Positions 34,054 to 46,443 are shown, numbered from the stretch's first letter. The stretch is 64,000 bases of DNA from Galdieria partita (GCA_025991245.1 BQMJ01000035.1:62001-126000); one strand, 5' to 3'. Notes: generated by a model not told the origin, from the letters alone. Made by a program: numbers and translations.

Positions 34054-35757
34054 ATGCAATACAATCTCTCCATCACCCAACCTATGCATTCCAATAACCG
34101 TTTGCTCTTTGTTGGTTGTGGCATCTTGTCAAAACCTCCCAGATGCGAAAACAGTTGGCACTATATAAACCACTCAAGGCACAACAGAAATATTTGTGTC
34201 CCGAGAAGAGTTTCAATATCTTGCAAAGTGCAAGTAGCCATAGTTGGTGGCGGTATGGCAGGTCTTACAGTAGCTGCCATTTTGCAGCAGTACAACGTTG
34301 ACTATTGTTTATTGGAAGCAAAACCCTATCTAGGAGGTAGAGTGGCTACAGATAATGTCAAAGGCTTCTTGTTGGATCACGGATTTCAAGTTTTTATCGA
34401 AAGCTATCCAGAAGTGAGGAAATTGTAGGTATTCGAGGCTTATTTGGGAAGTGACTAACAAACGTGCCAAGTATCGACAGCAGTCGTTTGTGTTTGCAAC
34501 ACTTTGAACCAGGTGCCTTGATAAGAACAAAAACTGGTTTCCATCTTGTAGCGGTTGGTTTCGTTTATGAAAAGTGAATGTTATTCTAAAAAAAAGTATT
34601 GTTTATAGGATCCCTTTCGGAGGCCCTTATTCATCGTTCAAAGTATCCAGAGCCCGATTGGAAATTTTTCTGATAAACTGAGAGTTGCTTGGTTGAGGAG
34701 TCGAGTCTCAACCACTCCGCGACAAAGCAATCAGTGAGTAATATTGGACGCATCTCCTGACTCTGAATCCAGTGAAAATTTCTAGTAAGATCTTTCTTTC
34801 TACGGAAGAATACCTCAATTCTTTTGGGTTTTCTTCTTCCATGATGGAACAATTCTTTCGTCCCTTTTTGCGAGGCATCTTTTCTTCTGAATTACAAGAG
34901 CAATACTTTGAAGACTTTTTGTTTATATTTTCAATGTTTTCCAAGTGCTACGCTTCATTACCTTCCAAAGGAATGGGGAGTGTTCCTGCACAATTGGCTG
35001 CCTCACTGGATCCTCACTCCATTCGTCTCAATACCAAAGTTGAATCGCTACGTGGACTACAATTAGAGTTGAATAGCCATGAACAATTAATTGCTCAAAA
35101 AGTTGTTATTGCAACTGACGGTTTGTATACTATCGACTTGGGAGACATTCCTTCTCATAATGGAGTTGTTAGGACCTCATGCAGCACAGTTGTTAGATTC
35201 TTCATCCAATATTCCTTCCTATTATTCTTCGTGTTGTTTGTATTTTTCGAGTTCTCTACCAACCCCAGTTTCGTTGCCAATCCTCATTTTAAATGGTAAT
35301 ACTGAATCAGTGACATCTTCTTCCATCATCAACCATATTTGCTTTCCTAACAAGATTGCTCCGTCATATGCACCTTCCGATCGCAATTTGGTATCTGTGA
35401 ACCTTAAACTCGATGAGACAAAGTCGTCGGTAGATGAATTAGTAACCAAAGCAAAGAACGAACTTGAGAAATGGTTCGACCCTGATTTGGTGCGAGAATG
35501 GCAATTCCTTCGAGCCTATCGTATCAATAGTGCGTTACCCAAGCGAACTTGCGCTGTGATGTCCAATCCGCCTCCTACCAAGGTGAGAGTATATGTTGTA
35601 CTGCTTATCGACTATGTTTCATTTTTACAAGGTTTCCGATGATGTGTTTCTTTGTGGGGATTATTGTGATAGCCCTACTCTCAACGGAGCTATGGCATCT
35701 GGACGTCATGCTGCAGAGCAAGTATTGTCTTCTTTGGGAATAAAATGTAATCTATGA
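34054..35757 (+). CDS. FAD-dependent amine-oxidase/desaturase-like oxidoreductase
   Basis: Flavoprotein of the protoporphyrinogen-oxidase/phytoene-desaturase superfamily, with a leader of about 60 residues that is rich in basic residues and Asn, probably plastid-directed. Six exons with introns 34425-34471, 34554-34608, 34734-34785, 35121-35172 and 35583-35631 give 482 aa. Visible elements: VAIVGGGMAGL (dinucleotide-binding GxGxxG type), LEAKPYLGGRVAT, FLLDHGFQVF, MEQFFRPFLRGIF, LPSKGMGSVPAQLA and the C-terminal FAD contact VFLCGDYCDSPTLNGAMASG. It groups by eye with cyanobacterial and plant NAD(P)/FAD oxidoreductases of unknown substrate. A carotenoid role is possible but unproven. Confidence 0.8.
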
Positions 35758-35882
35758 CATTCAATTGTGATGAAAGACAGAAGATGCTCAACAAGAACCA
35801 AAACAGGGCCTCTATATTCCTCTTCTTCTTTTTGGATATTCATCATAGGCACCTATTCAACTTGAGAAACTTTGACGTGTCG

Positions 35883-37068
35883 ATGCGTGGAACAAGAAAA
35901 GAGTACAAAACGTAAGCACTCACGTTTTTCAGCTATCGTTTCACTTTCTTCAATACCAAGGCACATCTTCTTGTTGCTATCTTTCTTGTTGTTGAGTGGT
36001 GGTGACATACCGTTGGAAGAATTTCCAACCGGCTCTCACATATTGTCTACCAACCAGTGTGTTCCTTGTCCATGGTATGAGAACGGCAACGATTCTTGTT
36101 TTTGTTGTTTTCGTCCAAACCGAACACCAAAGAACCCAAAGATAACTGCGTTGTTACAAGTTCGTAACGTCGACTCAACTTTGATACTGGGGATACAACA
36201 CTTGTCAGAATTCTGCGACAGTATTGTGGTGCTCGACGACCATTCCGAAGACCAAACTATTCTCGAGTTGCAGTGGTTGTCTCGATATTATCCAATTGAA
36301 GCAATAGTCTACTTTACTAGCCATTGGAGTAAACGAGACGAACTTCGTGATAGGCAGATTTTACTTGCAATAGGAAGAATGATCAAGAGTACCCACTTCG
36401 TGATAACAGACTATGACGAAATATTCGCTGCTGATTGTGTTTCCAGTGGACGACTTCGAGAACACATACTTCAATTACCCCGAGGTCACTCTTTATATAT
36501 TCCGTGGGTTTTTCCTTGGAACGGTACTCAATATCATGCAGTACCACTTCATGATGGCATTAACCTTCTCAACCGATCTCTGGCGGTTATATTTGCTGAT
36601 CACAAAAACTTGGAATATCCTATCCAACCAACGAAACGGTCTACACAAGTAAGCATTCATATTGGTCGCATTCCCACCTTTCGAAACGGTAGTAAACCAA
36701 ACAAGAAGTTGGTCGACAAGTGCAAAATATTGGATCTTCGTTTCATATCTTTGGACAACTTGGAAAGAAAATTACTTTGGTATGATGCTTTAGGACGAAT
36801 CTTCAATATCCCCAGAAAAGTGAGAGGCAAAGTGTTTCGAATCAATGAGATGCAGTTTTGTCTGGAACCCATGCCTCAAGAATGGATTGGCTACAGTTAT
36901 TTTGACTCATCTCTATTTTACGATTCGGATAGATGGCGAAGCAAACAACTCAGCAAATGGAAATTGGAATATCCCTACTTGTTCATCGAGGAATGTAATG
37001 ACTGTCAAATCGCCAATCGCAACCATGTATCATATTGTCATCGTAACGTTCGCCTTTCAAACGAGTGA
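35883..37068 (+). CDS. Type II membrane glycosyltransferase (GT2-like)
   Basis: The 378-aa product is read from ATG 35883 after removal of a 49-nt intron (35912-35960); without that splice the frame has no ATG near its start. Residues 10-25 form a signal anchor (HIFLLLSFLLLSGG) after a basic tail, so the enzyme should face the Golgi or ER lumen. The catalytic part has ITALLQVRNVDSTL, CDSIVVLDDHSEDQT and FVITDYDEIFAAD, where DDHS and DYDE suit metal and nucleotide-sugar binding in GT-A enzymes of the Glyco_tranf_2_4 type. Later it has many aromatic residues and paired cysteines. Donor and acceptor are unknown. Confidence 0.75.
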
Positions 37069-37157
37069 TTATTGTAGAAATGACCTAAATTTTAGTCGAC
37101 TCGATGTGTTCTAGAATGTTGCCACTGTTATCCAGAAGTTAGAATACAGCCCGCAGA

Positions 37158-38199
37158 TCATTCTCTTGAACGTACTTTGACGAGTTCATCGTACGACATA
37201 TTTCCTCCGAATAGATCCAAAGCACTACCGACAGTAAAATCAACTCGGCCATTGCCAAGTTTCTCAATGAGTTGCTGAAGACATTATTTAGATGTTGTAT
37301 CAATATAAACAACGTTCGCAACAGCATACCACATCTTCCATATTGCGAATGCCTCCAGCATATGTACAAATTTTCGGTGAGCACTCACTCAACAATGAAA
37401 CCAATCTAAGTAGTTTGTCAGCTTGGAAACAACCTACCCAATATGATATTTACTCTTGATCAATTCCCTGTCTTTTTCCTTCCACATCGACCGCATGAAC
37501 CAAAAACTCATCGCAATAATCGCTTAGAAAAGTTAAGTTTTGTTCATTCAACTGGAATGCCGTTAGCATCTGCCAAAGATTGGTGCACACAAAGTAACGA
37601 CCATCAATCTTCCTGGCACTCAAGTCTAGAACCAGTCGCTTGGGGTTTACCAACTTGGCAACTTCTTCTAAACGTTCCAAATAAAACTTTCCGTCTCGAA
37701 ATACGTAGGAAGTAATGATAACGTGACTAGCTCCTTGCATCAACCAAAACTCAGCATTCTCGGGAGTGATCCCTCCACCGATCTGCAAACCTTGTGGAAA
37801 AGCCTGAATTGCGGACTTGGCTGCTATTTCATTCCCACGTCCGAGCATAATGACATGCCCTCCATACAACTCATCTTTTGCATATCTTCTTGCGTACGCC
37901 TCGGGTTCTAGTTGGCTTTCAAAGTTGATGATTAAACTTTTACTTCCAACTTGATGGTTGTTTAAAGAACTCCCTACAATTTGTTTCACTTTGCCTTCAT
38001 GAATATCGATGCAGGGTCGAAAGCGAGGAACACGCTTGGGAGACAAAGAAACGTCAGCAAAACAATAAAAACTGCAGAAGCGTATTCTCTTGTTGTAATA
38101 ACACAAACTGTACTTCAGAAGGTTCTTGCGTCGTAGCTTTGTAGAAACGTGACCATAATTGTCTACAAACAAAAGTTCGTCCTTGCTAGTACATTGCAT
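37158..38199 (-). CDS. HIS6: HisA, phosphoribosylformimino-AICAR-P isomerase
   Basis: Fourth-step isomerase of histidine biosynthesis, eukaryotic HIS6 type. Three exons with introns 37406-37453 and 37275-37329 give 312 aa. About 55 leader residues suggest plastid targeting. Family blocks: FRPCIDIHEGKVKQIVGSSL, GGHVIMLGRGNEIAA, GLQIGGGITPENAEFW, HVIITSYVF, RLVLDLSARK, CDEFLVHAVDVEGK, then across the splices ICTYAGGIRNMED and VDFTVGSALDLFGG. The gene diverges from the DNA polymerase delta gene with 84 bp between start codons. Confidence 0.95.
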
Positions 38200-38283
38200 C
38201 CTTATTGGTCAACTGCAAAGAAAAAATGAGCTATCATTTTGGCGCTTTTTGAGGTGGAGGCATTTTCAAAAACTCAGAAACAA

Positions 38284-41200
38284 ATGGACTCTTCTGCCTC
38301 ACCCATAGAAGACGATATTATCATTCAAGAAAGTGTGGAATATGAATCAGAGAAACAAGATATTTTAGAATCTGTTGAATATACAAAAACAAGCTCTAAG
38401 TTCCACCACTTATTTTCAAGTTATGCCAGAAAAGGTGAACCTGTTCCCCTTGGTAGAAACGTAGAAAACTTGAGAATTCTTCAACTAGACGTTGATTATG
38501 AGATTGTCGAGAAGGACACTTTTTTGAAAGACTTGAGTTCTGCAGCTGTTGTTCGAATTTATGGTGTCACCGAGTGTGGCAGCAGTGTTTTAGTTCGAGT
38601 ACATGGTTTCCGTCCGTTTTTCTTTATAAAATGCCCTAATCATTTTGACCCAGTCGACCTACCAGTCATTAAGGAGAGTCTTGAAAAACGTGCACGGAAA
38701 GTGTCTTCTATGAAAAACTGTCAAGGCCCTATCATACATGATTTGGAGATATTTGAAGGTCGTTCTCTATTGTATTTTGTTCCGAACGATCCATCTATTT
38801 CCTATTTTAAGATTACTGTAGCACTTCCGTCATATGTTAGACAGGTCTGTAGATACTCTATCCAAAACTTATAGCATCGCTTACGTGACCTAGTTGGCTC
38901 AAATTCTAGAAAGGGGCGATATAGACCTTTCTCCATATGAGGGAACTTACTATTCTACTTTTGAAGCTTCTATAGATTTCGTGTTAAGATTTATGATCGA
39001 AACAAACATGTATGGCTGTTCTTGGGTGGAACTGCCATCTAAAAATTGTCAACTCCCAGAAAGACAAACTTCATATATGCAATTTGAAGTTGATATTCAT
39101 TACAATGATATGGTAGGAAGCACTTTTCGGGATTTATATCTTGCTTATTTTTTTCCAGATATGTCATTCACCTCACGGTGAATGGCTAAAAGCGGCACCC
39201 ATTCGTATACTATCTTTTGATATAGAATGTGCTGGAAGACCTGGAGTGTTTCCAGAGCCGGAACATGACCAAGTTATCCAGATTGCCAATTACTTGACGG
39301 AAGCAGGAAAATCAGAACCAATAGCTCGGACAGTTTTAACTTTAGGTTCATGTGCACCTATCGCAGGTGCAAAGGTTCACAGTTTTGATTCTGAAGCAGA
39401 ATTACTGGAAGCATGGTAAGAATTTTCAGGACTGTTTTGTCGAAATTTGTCCGAACTTTTGCAAAGGGTTTCCTTTCTTCGTGTTACAGATCCCGACATC
39501 TTGACAGGATATAACATCGTTAATTTTGACCTTCCATATCTACTTAATCGCGCAAATGTGTTGCATTTATCCTCCTTTCCTTTTCTAGGACGATTGATAG
39601 GAGTTATGACAAAGATGCATGACACAAGACTAAGCTCCAGTGCTTTCGGAACCCATGAAAGCAAAGCGTTCACTATGAATGGGCGAATTATCGTGGACAT
39701 GTTGCAGGTACCGCGCTTACCTGTCTCATTATGGTAGTAAATAATGAAAGTTATCCTTTAGATCCTTGTACGTGACTACAAATTGCGTTCCTATTCCTTG
39801 AATTCAGTATCGTTTGAATTTCTCGGTGAACAGAAGGAAGATGTGCATCATTCGATCATCACAGAATTGTTTCGTGGAAATGAAAACACTAGAAGGAGAC
39901 TGGCCGTATATTGTTTGAAAGTATTGAATATGATGACTCTTTTTACGGATACTTATTTCTATTTTAGGATGCATATCTTCCACAACGTCTGATGGAGAAA
40001 TTAATGTCTCTTACGAACTATATGGTTGGTCAGGACAAGCGACAGTTACTAAACGATCTAAATTCTCGTAGGAATTAGCACGTGTAGCAGGAATCCCACT
40101 AGCATGGTTGCTTTCGAGAGGACACATGATCAAGGTCGTCAGTCTGCTTCATAGAAAGGCTTTTCCGGAACGTCTTTTGATTCCAGATTTGAAAAACAGT
40201 AGCCATAATTCCGGAGAAGAAACAGAAAGGTTTGTTGAATGCTGTTTGGTTTGACCAAGAGTTTTTACTTGCTTTTCTAGTTATGAAGGCGCAACTGTAA
40301 TCGAACCAAAACGTGGATTCTATAAGATGCCCATTGCAACATTAGACTTTGCGTCACTATATCCATCTATTATGATGGCACATAACATCTGTTACTCCAC
40401 ACTTGTTCGGAAAGTATGTAAATTTCATTTGATGCGTTAGCCCTTAGTTTCTGTAGGACGATGTGAAATATTTGAAGCCTGAAGACTATATCAAGTCCCC
40501 AAGTGGAGACTGCTATGTTCGTCCTACTGTTAAAAAAGGTGTTTTATCAAAAATATTAGAAGATTTGCTTTCAGCTCGCAAACTAGCGAAAAAAGAGCTC
40601 GAGCAGGCGACTGACCCATTTCTTAGATCTGTACTAAATGGACGACAATTGGCTTTGAAGATTTCAGCCAATGCTGTTTACGGATTCACTGGAGCATCTC
40701 GTGGAAAGCTTCCATGTACCGAAATTTCAGCTTCCATCACAGCTTTTGGTCGCCAAATGATTGAAACCACGAAATCTCTTGTCGAGTCCAAGTTTCCATC
40801 TAGTGTAGTGATTTACGGCGATACGGACTCAGTTATGGTGAAATTTAGAGAAGATCTGGTTAGTTAAATATTCGCTTCTGATAATGATATTTTCTCACTT
40901 CTCGCCTGAAAGACTTTAGAGGAGTCAATGGCACTGGGGCAGCAAGCTGCTGAGCTCATTTCCCAAAGTTTTCCAAAGCCCATCAAATTGGAGTTTGAAA
41001 AATGTTATTATCCATATCTTTTGATTCAAAAGAAGAGATATGCTGGTCTACTTTGGACAAAGACTGAAACATATGATAAAATGGTACGTATGGTAGCTGT
41101 AGAGAGGTTGACAGTGAAAGCAAACATGTCATGTTAGGATTGTAAAGGAATCGAGACTGTGAGACGCGATAATTGCAAGTTAGTGGCCAACGTTGTTTCT

Positions 41201-42197
41201 AAAGTTCTTGAAAAACTACTTGTCGAACGCGACGTGCAAGGTGCTATTGACTTTGTAAAGAAAACAATTTCAGATCTTCTGCAGAACAAGGTGGTTGAAA
41301 AGCACTCACATTGTGCACACTGGTTTGCTAAGAATATTTTAAATTAGGTTGATATTTCCTTGTTGGTGGTTTCTAAAGAGTTGTCCAAAGCAGCTGCTGA
41401 CTATGATGCCAATCAAGCCCACGTAACTTTGTATAAGAAACTTTATCAACGTGATCCAGGATCCGCACCCTCGTTAGGAGATCGAATACCGTATGTAACG
41501 ATAAAAGGCCGAAAGGATCAGGTATGTATAACAGGAAGACATAGACCAAACTTTGTTGATTTGTCTCCTAGCCGGCACACGAGAGAGCTGAAGATCCTAT
41601 CTACGTTTTGGAACATAATTTACCTCTAGATACGGAATATTATCTTAAAAATATGTTGCGAAAGCCACTGGAGCGCATATTTGAACCCATCATAGGTAAA
41701 AATGTTTCGAGTTTGTTTGAAGGTGAGCATACCCGTTCCATCACAGTTACTACACCAAGCACAGGTGGTATTATGCGCTTCACAAAAGTAAGTTATTTTT
41801 GTCCTTCTCTGGTTACTATTTCATCTTATGCCATTGTGCAGGTATCTGTAACTTGTCTTGGTTGTAGAACTCCTATTTCAGAAACTGAAAGCAAGCAACC
41901 TCTTTGTAAATATTGTAAAGGTATATATTCTTTTCATTGGAGGCATCTTGTTTTACCTGTTGTTGTGTAGCAAATGAAGCTTCTATATACGAGAAAATTC
42001 TTTGCAATGTGCGTGAATACGAACGTCAATATGCTATGTTATGGACTCAATGTCAGAGATGTATGGGTTCCATTTGTCAAGATGTTTTATGTTCCAATAG
42101 CGATTGTCCCATCTTCTATAGACGTCGCAAAGTTCAAAAAGATTTGGAGGATGCTTCAAAACAACTGGGACGATTTTCAATGCCCCCTTCGTGGTAA
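38284..42197 (+). CDS. POLD1: DNA polymerase delta catalytic subunit
   Basis: Replicative family-B polymerase with proofreading. Fifteen exons and fourteen introns (38845-38893, 39113-39158, 39416-39466, 39708-39761, 39921-39967, 40025-40071, 40230-40280, 40414-40456, 40859-40912, 41084-41137, 41291-41347, 41522-41571, 41788-41841, 41921-41970) give 1068 aa. Exonuclease motifs: [25 protein letters not shown] and YCLKDAYLP. Polymerase motifs: [34 protein letters not shown] and [11 protein letters not shown], followed by KKRYAGLLW. The C-terminus has CysA (CLGCRTP/CKYC) and the iron-sulfur CysB ([10 protein letters not shown] with later CSNSDC). The start at 38284 is the first in-frame ATG. Confidence 0.96.
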
Positions 42198-42256
42198 AGC
42201 AAATGAATGGAAGAGTCTTAGTTATGGATTCTTGGTTAGTACAGTGATGTTACTTT

Positions 42257-42763
42257 ATGTCTCACAAGAACAGAAATAAACCTATTGGTGGAAAGGGGGG
42301 TGTATTTTTTGACCGGCCTGTCCCCAAGTTTCTTCAACCATATGTACAGTCACCAACCGAGAGAGTCGATATAGAAACTAAGAGAGAGAGACAAGTTGAC
42401 CAAGTCAACGCCCAAGAGGAAATAGCAAATTTAAGAAAACAGGGGTTTCATGTAGAATCTGAGCCTTTTTGTTCCCAGACAACCAGCTCATCATTAACAA
42501 CTGACCAGCAAAGTAGTGACCCTGGGAAAGAGTCAGAGAAGAAAAAGGAATCTTCCGATAGTTCTGTTCTTTTGGATAGTAGGAAACCAACACCACTAAC
42601 CTCGCGTGGTAGAAACCAGGCAATAGCAGGTCTCGGTATCAAAAAGCGAAATATGACTGCACCTAAGAGCGTCTTCCAAAAAGATAACAAAAAGCTATCA
42701 GTCCGTGGAGGACCAAAAGCTGTTGATAGACAACTACTTTCTTTTCAAGAACAAGATGATTAG
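42257..42763 (+). CDS. Unrecognised hydrophilic protein, 168 aa
   Basis: Intronless frame 60 bp after the polymerase delta stop and 24 bp before KTI12, so almost certainly a gene. The N-terminal 35 residues look conserved in style (GGKGGVFFDRPVPKFLQPYV), then a charged helix, a Ser/Thr-rich middle, and a basic C-terminal segment (RGRNQAIAGLGIKKRN, later SVFQKDNKKLSVRGG). There is no membrane segment or known domain. It could be a nuclear or RNP-associated factor, but no function is claimed. Confidence 0.7.
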   Translation: MSHKNRNKPIGGKGGVFFDRPVPKFLQPYVQSPTERVDIETKRERQVDQVNAQEEIANLRKQGFHVESEPFCSQTTSSSLTTDQQSSDPGKESEKKKESSDSSVLLDSRKPTPLTSRGRNQAIAGLGIKKRNMTAPKSVFQKDNKKLSVRGGPKAVDRQLLSFQEQDD

Positions 42764-42787
42764 AGTTGATTTGTGCTTTGGGAAAGG

Positions 42788-44095
42788 ATGCCATTGATTG
42801 TATTATGTGGTTATCCACTAAGTGGAAAGACAACCTTTGCTCGGCAAGTGTTGAACTGTTTTGTCACTTGTATTTATATTTATTGCATATTTAGTAAACT
42901 TGAAAGTATATGTGAACAGAAAAAAGTGACGTGTAAGTTGAGAGGTGACGGAGACCTCCACGAGCCGAGAGATCTCCTGTACAAGTACGAAAAGTAGTTT
43001 CTGTTCTCCATTGTGAGAATAACGTAAAAATATTAGAGATTCCATGGCAGAAAAGACAACGAGAGCTAGACTTCGGACTGAGATAGAGCGCGTTCTGGAT
43101 AAAGAATCTTTAGTTATCTGTGACTCTCTCAATTACATCAAAGTCAGTTTCTTCCCTTGTTTTTCTCTCCTTGGAAACAGAAAACCTTGTAGGGTTATCG
43201 ATATGAATTATTCTGTTTAGCACGTTCCTTGAACACCCAATACGCTTTGGTATTTTGTAACAGCTCGAAGAAACAAGTGGAGCAACGAAACTACCACCTC
43301 AAACAAGAAAATGAAGATTACTATTCTGATGAAAGTAAGTTTCCATCACATTCTGTTGATTTATAACTATGCTCAATAAGTGTGTTTAGTATTACAAGGT
43401 TTGATGGAACGATTTGAACCCCCATTATCAGAGAATCGCTGGGAACGGCCTCCTTTTGTAGTAGACGAAGGTAAAAGAGCTGTTTGTCTTTATTTCGTTG
43501 GTTTACTGATGATAGTTTTTATACAAAGATACTCAAGTGGAGTGGGTTTGTGAGCAAATCGTTGCTTTTTGCAGTAAGTTGTCATTGTTCGTATGGTTCG
43601 AAAGTGATCAATTGTCCTGTAGAAGATGCAAAAGTAGCTTTACGAGCTGTGTAAGTGATGCTATTATATGTAGCAGTAGATAGTTTTATCTCCATTCAAG
43701 GATTGCGACAAAGAAATTGCCCGTAACTGCAAACTGTACTTTGGAGCAAGCAGAAAAAGTTACTCAGCAAATGGAAACTGAGATACTACAAGGTAAATGG
43801 GGTGTTGCTTGTTGTATAATCTTTTACATGAATAGGATGTGAGCCTTATGTGCCATTACGACTAGCGGGATCTTCACACGTTGTTCAATCTTCGAGGTAT
43901 GCAATAGTGGGAATTTCTCAAGTGAACCATCTCACTGTAATGATCAGAAAAGTGACTTTAGCCGAATTAAGGAAAATACGACGCAGCTTCATGAGAGTAA
44001 TCGAAAAGAATCTTTCTTCGTACCACAGTGAAAGGGAAATAGGCGATAGTTTCGTAGAATATGTAAACAGACAGCTGCAACAGTCATCACATTGA
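42788..44095 (+). CDS. KTI12: KTI12, Elongator-associated P-loop ATPase
   Basis: tRNA-stimulated ATPase that assists Elongator in wobble-uridine modification. Nine exons with introns 42844-42894, 42994-43036, 43143-43192, 43335-43389, 43471-43528, 43574-43622, 43651-43700 and 43793-43835 give 302 aa. Evidence: MPLIVLCGYPLSGKTTFARK (P-loop), KDSMAEKTTRARL, VICDSLNYIKGYRYELFCLA rebuilt across intron 3, RWERPPFVVDE, and the C-terminal TLAELRKIRRSF. The first intron starts with GC (GCAAGT); a GT donor nearby would cause an immediate stop. Eight introns in 1.3 kb makes it the most densely interrupted gene here. Confidence 0.92.
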
Positions 44096-44169
44096 TTCAA
44101 CTCTTTATACACTTTGATAAATCAAAAACGCACCAACGAACCGTCAAAAACCACAAAACAAAACTAACT

Positions 44170-45199
44170 TTATGATGAAACCAGAATGCGAGTAATTTGG
44201 TCTTTCAAGTTTTCAGGAATACCTTTCCGCTTCCATTTCTTTAGCTTCCCAGACGACTGGAGTATGTCCCATGCAGTTATAATCTTGTCATATACATTAC
44301 TACTGCAGTTCAAGTGCTGCTCCATGTCGGACATATTTAAACAAGTCTCAAGAGCTTCCTTAAGAGCAATCGAACCATTGTTACATCCAAATTTTTCAGC
44401 ATAGAACGCCGAAATATTAACAAGATGATCATAGCATATAGCAGATTCACTGACCAAGGACAAATTTCCACAAATGCACCCACCAATGCGTACCATATCT
44501 TTTCTATAAACTTTTTTACAAGTGTTGAAGGCTTCACGACCTTCTTCACCAAGATGCTCCAAAAACGCTGCATGTTTGTAATGATGATGATTTCGTTGAG
44601 CAGAAACTTTAATAAGCACGTCGCCACCGTCACGAACAGTAGACACTTTTGCATCGTCAAACCTGCTCTCCAAAGGAAGTTCCAAAGTTTCCTCCACTGT
44701 TACTGGCTGGCCTTCCCTCTCGGTGGTGGCAACAACTCTCAACACGCCTTCTTCCAAATATGCTTCAACTGGGGCATCATAATGAGTTTCAGGAACCTTC
44801 CATCTTGCTACTACCTTGTGGTCATTCAGACGCTCCAACCGTATGTTTCCCGTTGGCTGGTTCATCGATGAAACTTCAGCCTCTACATTCTCCGCACGTC
44901 TCTTACTCTGTTTCCAAGTATCACTTATCCCATCCAGAGACTTCCCAAAACGATTCCTTCCAAGATGTTTCCCTTTCACATATTCTCTCCTCGGAACAAA
45001 CGAGTTGTCCTCTTTGGCACTTGTCCTACTCTTCCAGACTTCATTCCGTCCCTTAAGCTTCCCTCGATGCGCCTACAAAGGAATTTTTATACAGTTAACT
45101 ACGCAAAATACACTTTCCTACCTCTGTTAGACTAACAAGAATAACCACAAAAACTAGTGCGAAAAGATATTTGCGCCACTCACGTGACCCTGACAACAT
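44170..45199 (-). CDS. Secretory-pathway HSP20/CS-like protein
   Basis: Two exons around the 49-nt intron 45073-45121 encode 326 aa. The first exon supplies a short basic tail and a hydrophobic core (YLFALVFVVILVSL) typical of a signal peptide or anchor. Residues ~105-180 read like an alpha-crystallin/CS beta sandwich: VVARWKVPE, EAYLEEGVLRVVATTERE, TLELPLESRFDDAKVSTVRD, GGDVLIKVSAQ. The C-terminal half is helical and has about seven cysteines (for example GGCICGN and CSSNV), suggesting disulfides in an oxidising compartment. The exact family was not recognised; a lumenal small heat-shock-like chaperone is an inference. Confidence 0.6.
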
Positions 45200-46443
45200 A
45201 CTTCAAATTTTAAATGGCTTTAGAGAAAGGGTTACACTCTGTCCTTAAATTGAGGAGTCCTCGGTCATTGGACATTATTCTGCACATTCTCCTGGAACCT
45301 TCATTTCTTCTGGAAAATCATCCCCACTCACAATTCCGATTGCACGATTTTGGCCCAACCAGATGTGGTTCCACGTTCTAAAATAATGCTATTCCAAAAT
45401 CCAGTACTTAATTGCGAGTCTTCTACAATACTGTAATAGCATTTTTGCAATTGTATCGAAGAATAAATATAGCCTGCTGAAAAAATTCTTTAGAGAAAAT
45501 TGTTTAGAAACAAACATATACTAAAAGATCCTAGTCGTTGGATACTTGCTTATCTAACGAAAAATTCTATAAACGAGGTAACCTAGAGTTCTCTTACATA
45601 CTTAGTACATTTCCTTCATTAGATGGACACATTGGAGCCCAAGCAAGTCTAGTGTCAAAACCAATGAAACGTGAACGAGGTTTTTTGCATTTGCCAACGT
45701 AGAAAAGCAAAATTCAACGTAAATTAGCATTGTCTGATAATTCATCATTATTAATACAACCGCCACGGTTAACACGAAGCGGTTTACATTTGAAAGAAAT
45801 GCCAGAATCTATTCTTGGGATATAGAATGGCAGTATAGGCACCTTGCAAAAGTTTACTTTGAACCATAAAAGTGTAAACCCAAAAGGGATAGAAGTTGCT
45901 GGACTATTACGAATATTACGTGGAACTGCAAGTACCGTACAGAGAGAAAAGTTTTAAAAAATAAAGAAATTACCCTGGTCATTTGGCGAAAAGCTTTTTC
46001 AAATTAATCTTCGTTTAATAAACATTCATTTAAGTTCCCAAAAGAAACTTGACAAATAATTTTTACGTTTGTTCTTTTACTTGCAAAGAACGTTAGTCAA
46101 TTTAAAAATTTAAATTAAACTTTATTCGAGACTATTTTGTGACAAATCAAGATAAATTTAATTGTCACATTGTAAACTTTCTTGGAATGATTCGATCAGT
46201 TCCTTTATTAAAAGATAACTTGTTTGTGGATTAACTTTTTTAATCTCGAAACATGTTTCTATTAAATCTCTTTGTAGGAATAACTTCCACGAATGAATCG
46301 TCTTGAACCGATTAAAAAAAACTCAAATTCAGTAGCTTGCCTCTTTATTTTGCCCAAAGGAGAATATTAGACTTGGTATCATTCTTCTGTAAGAGGATGT
46401 TCCGGTGTTGCGTCGTTTATCGAGCCAGTTTGAAGTAGCGTTT
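45200..46443. other. Largest intergenic gap (1.24 kb)
   Basis: Two parts are visible. Up to about 45955 the base composition is like coding DNA and reading frames are unusually open (see the separate entry). From about 45960 to 46380 the sequence is very AT-rich with poly-A/T runs and no open frame, which probably represents the Era promoter and 5' UTR. No tRNA boxes or repeats were seen. Confidence 0.5.
45328..45955 (-). other. Coding-like segment, decayed or unannotated gene
   Basis: On the minus strand one frame from 45955 to about 45603 runs for roughly 117 codons with a single internal TGA (near 45707), far fewer stops than expected. Parts read like protein, for example SGISFKCKPLRVNRGGC and GFDTRLAWAPMCPSNEGN. 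A strong GTATGTAAG donor at 45602 and a poly-T CAG acceptor at 45477 join it in phase to a second open segment (GYIYSSIQLQKCYYSIVED) ending at a stop at 45328. No start codon or family was recognised. Either a gene with a further intron or a decaying host gene; chance is not excluded. Confidence 0.3.

Noticed and set aside
45540-45957. Plus-strand reading of the coding-like island
   Set aside because: The plus-strand frame has more internal stops and no workable splice sites, whereas the minus strand offers a phase-consistent intron.
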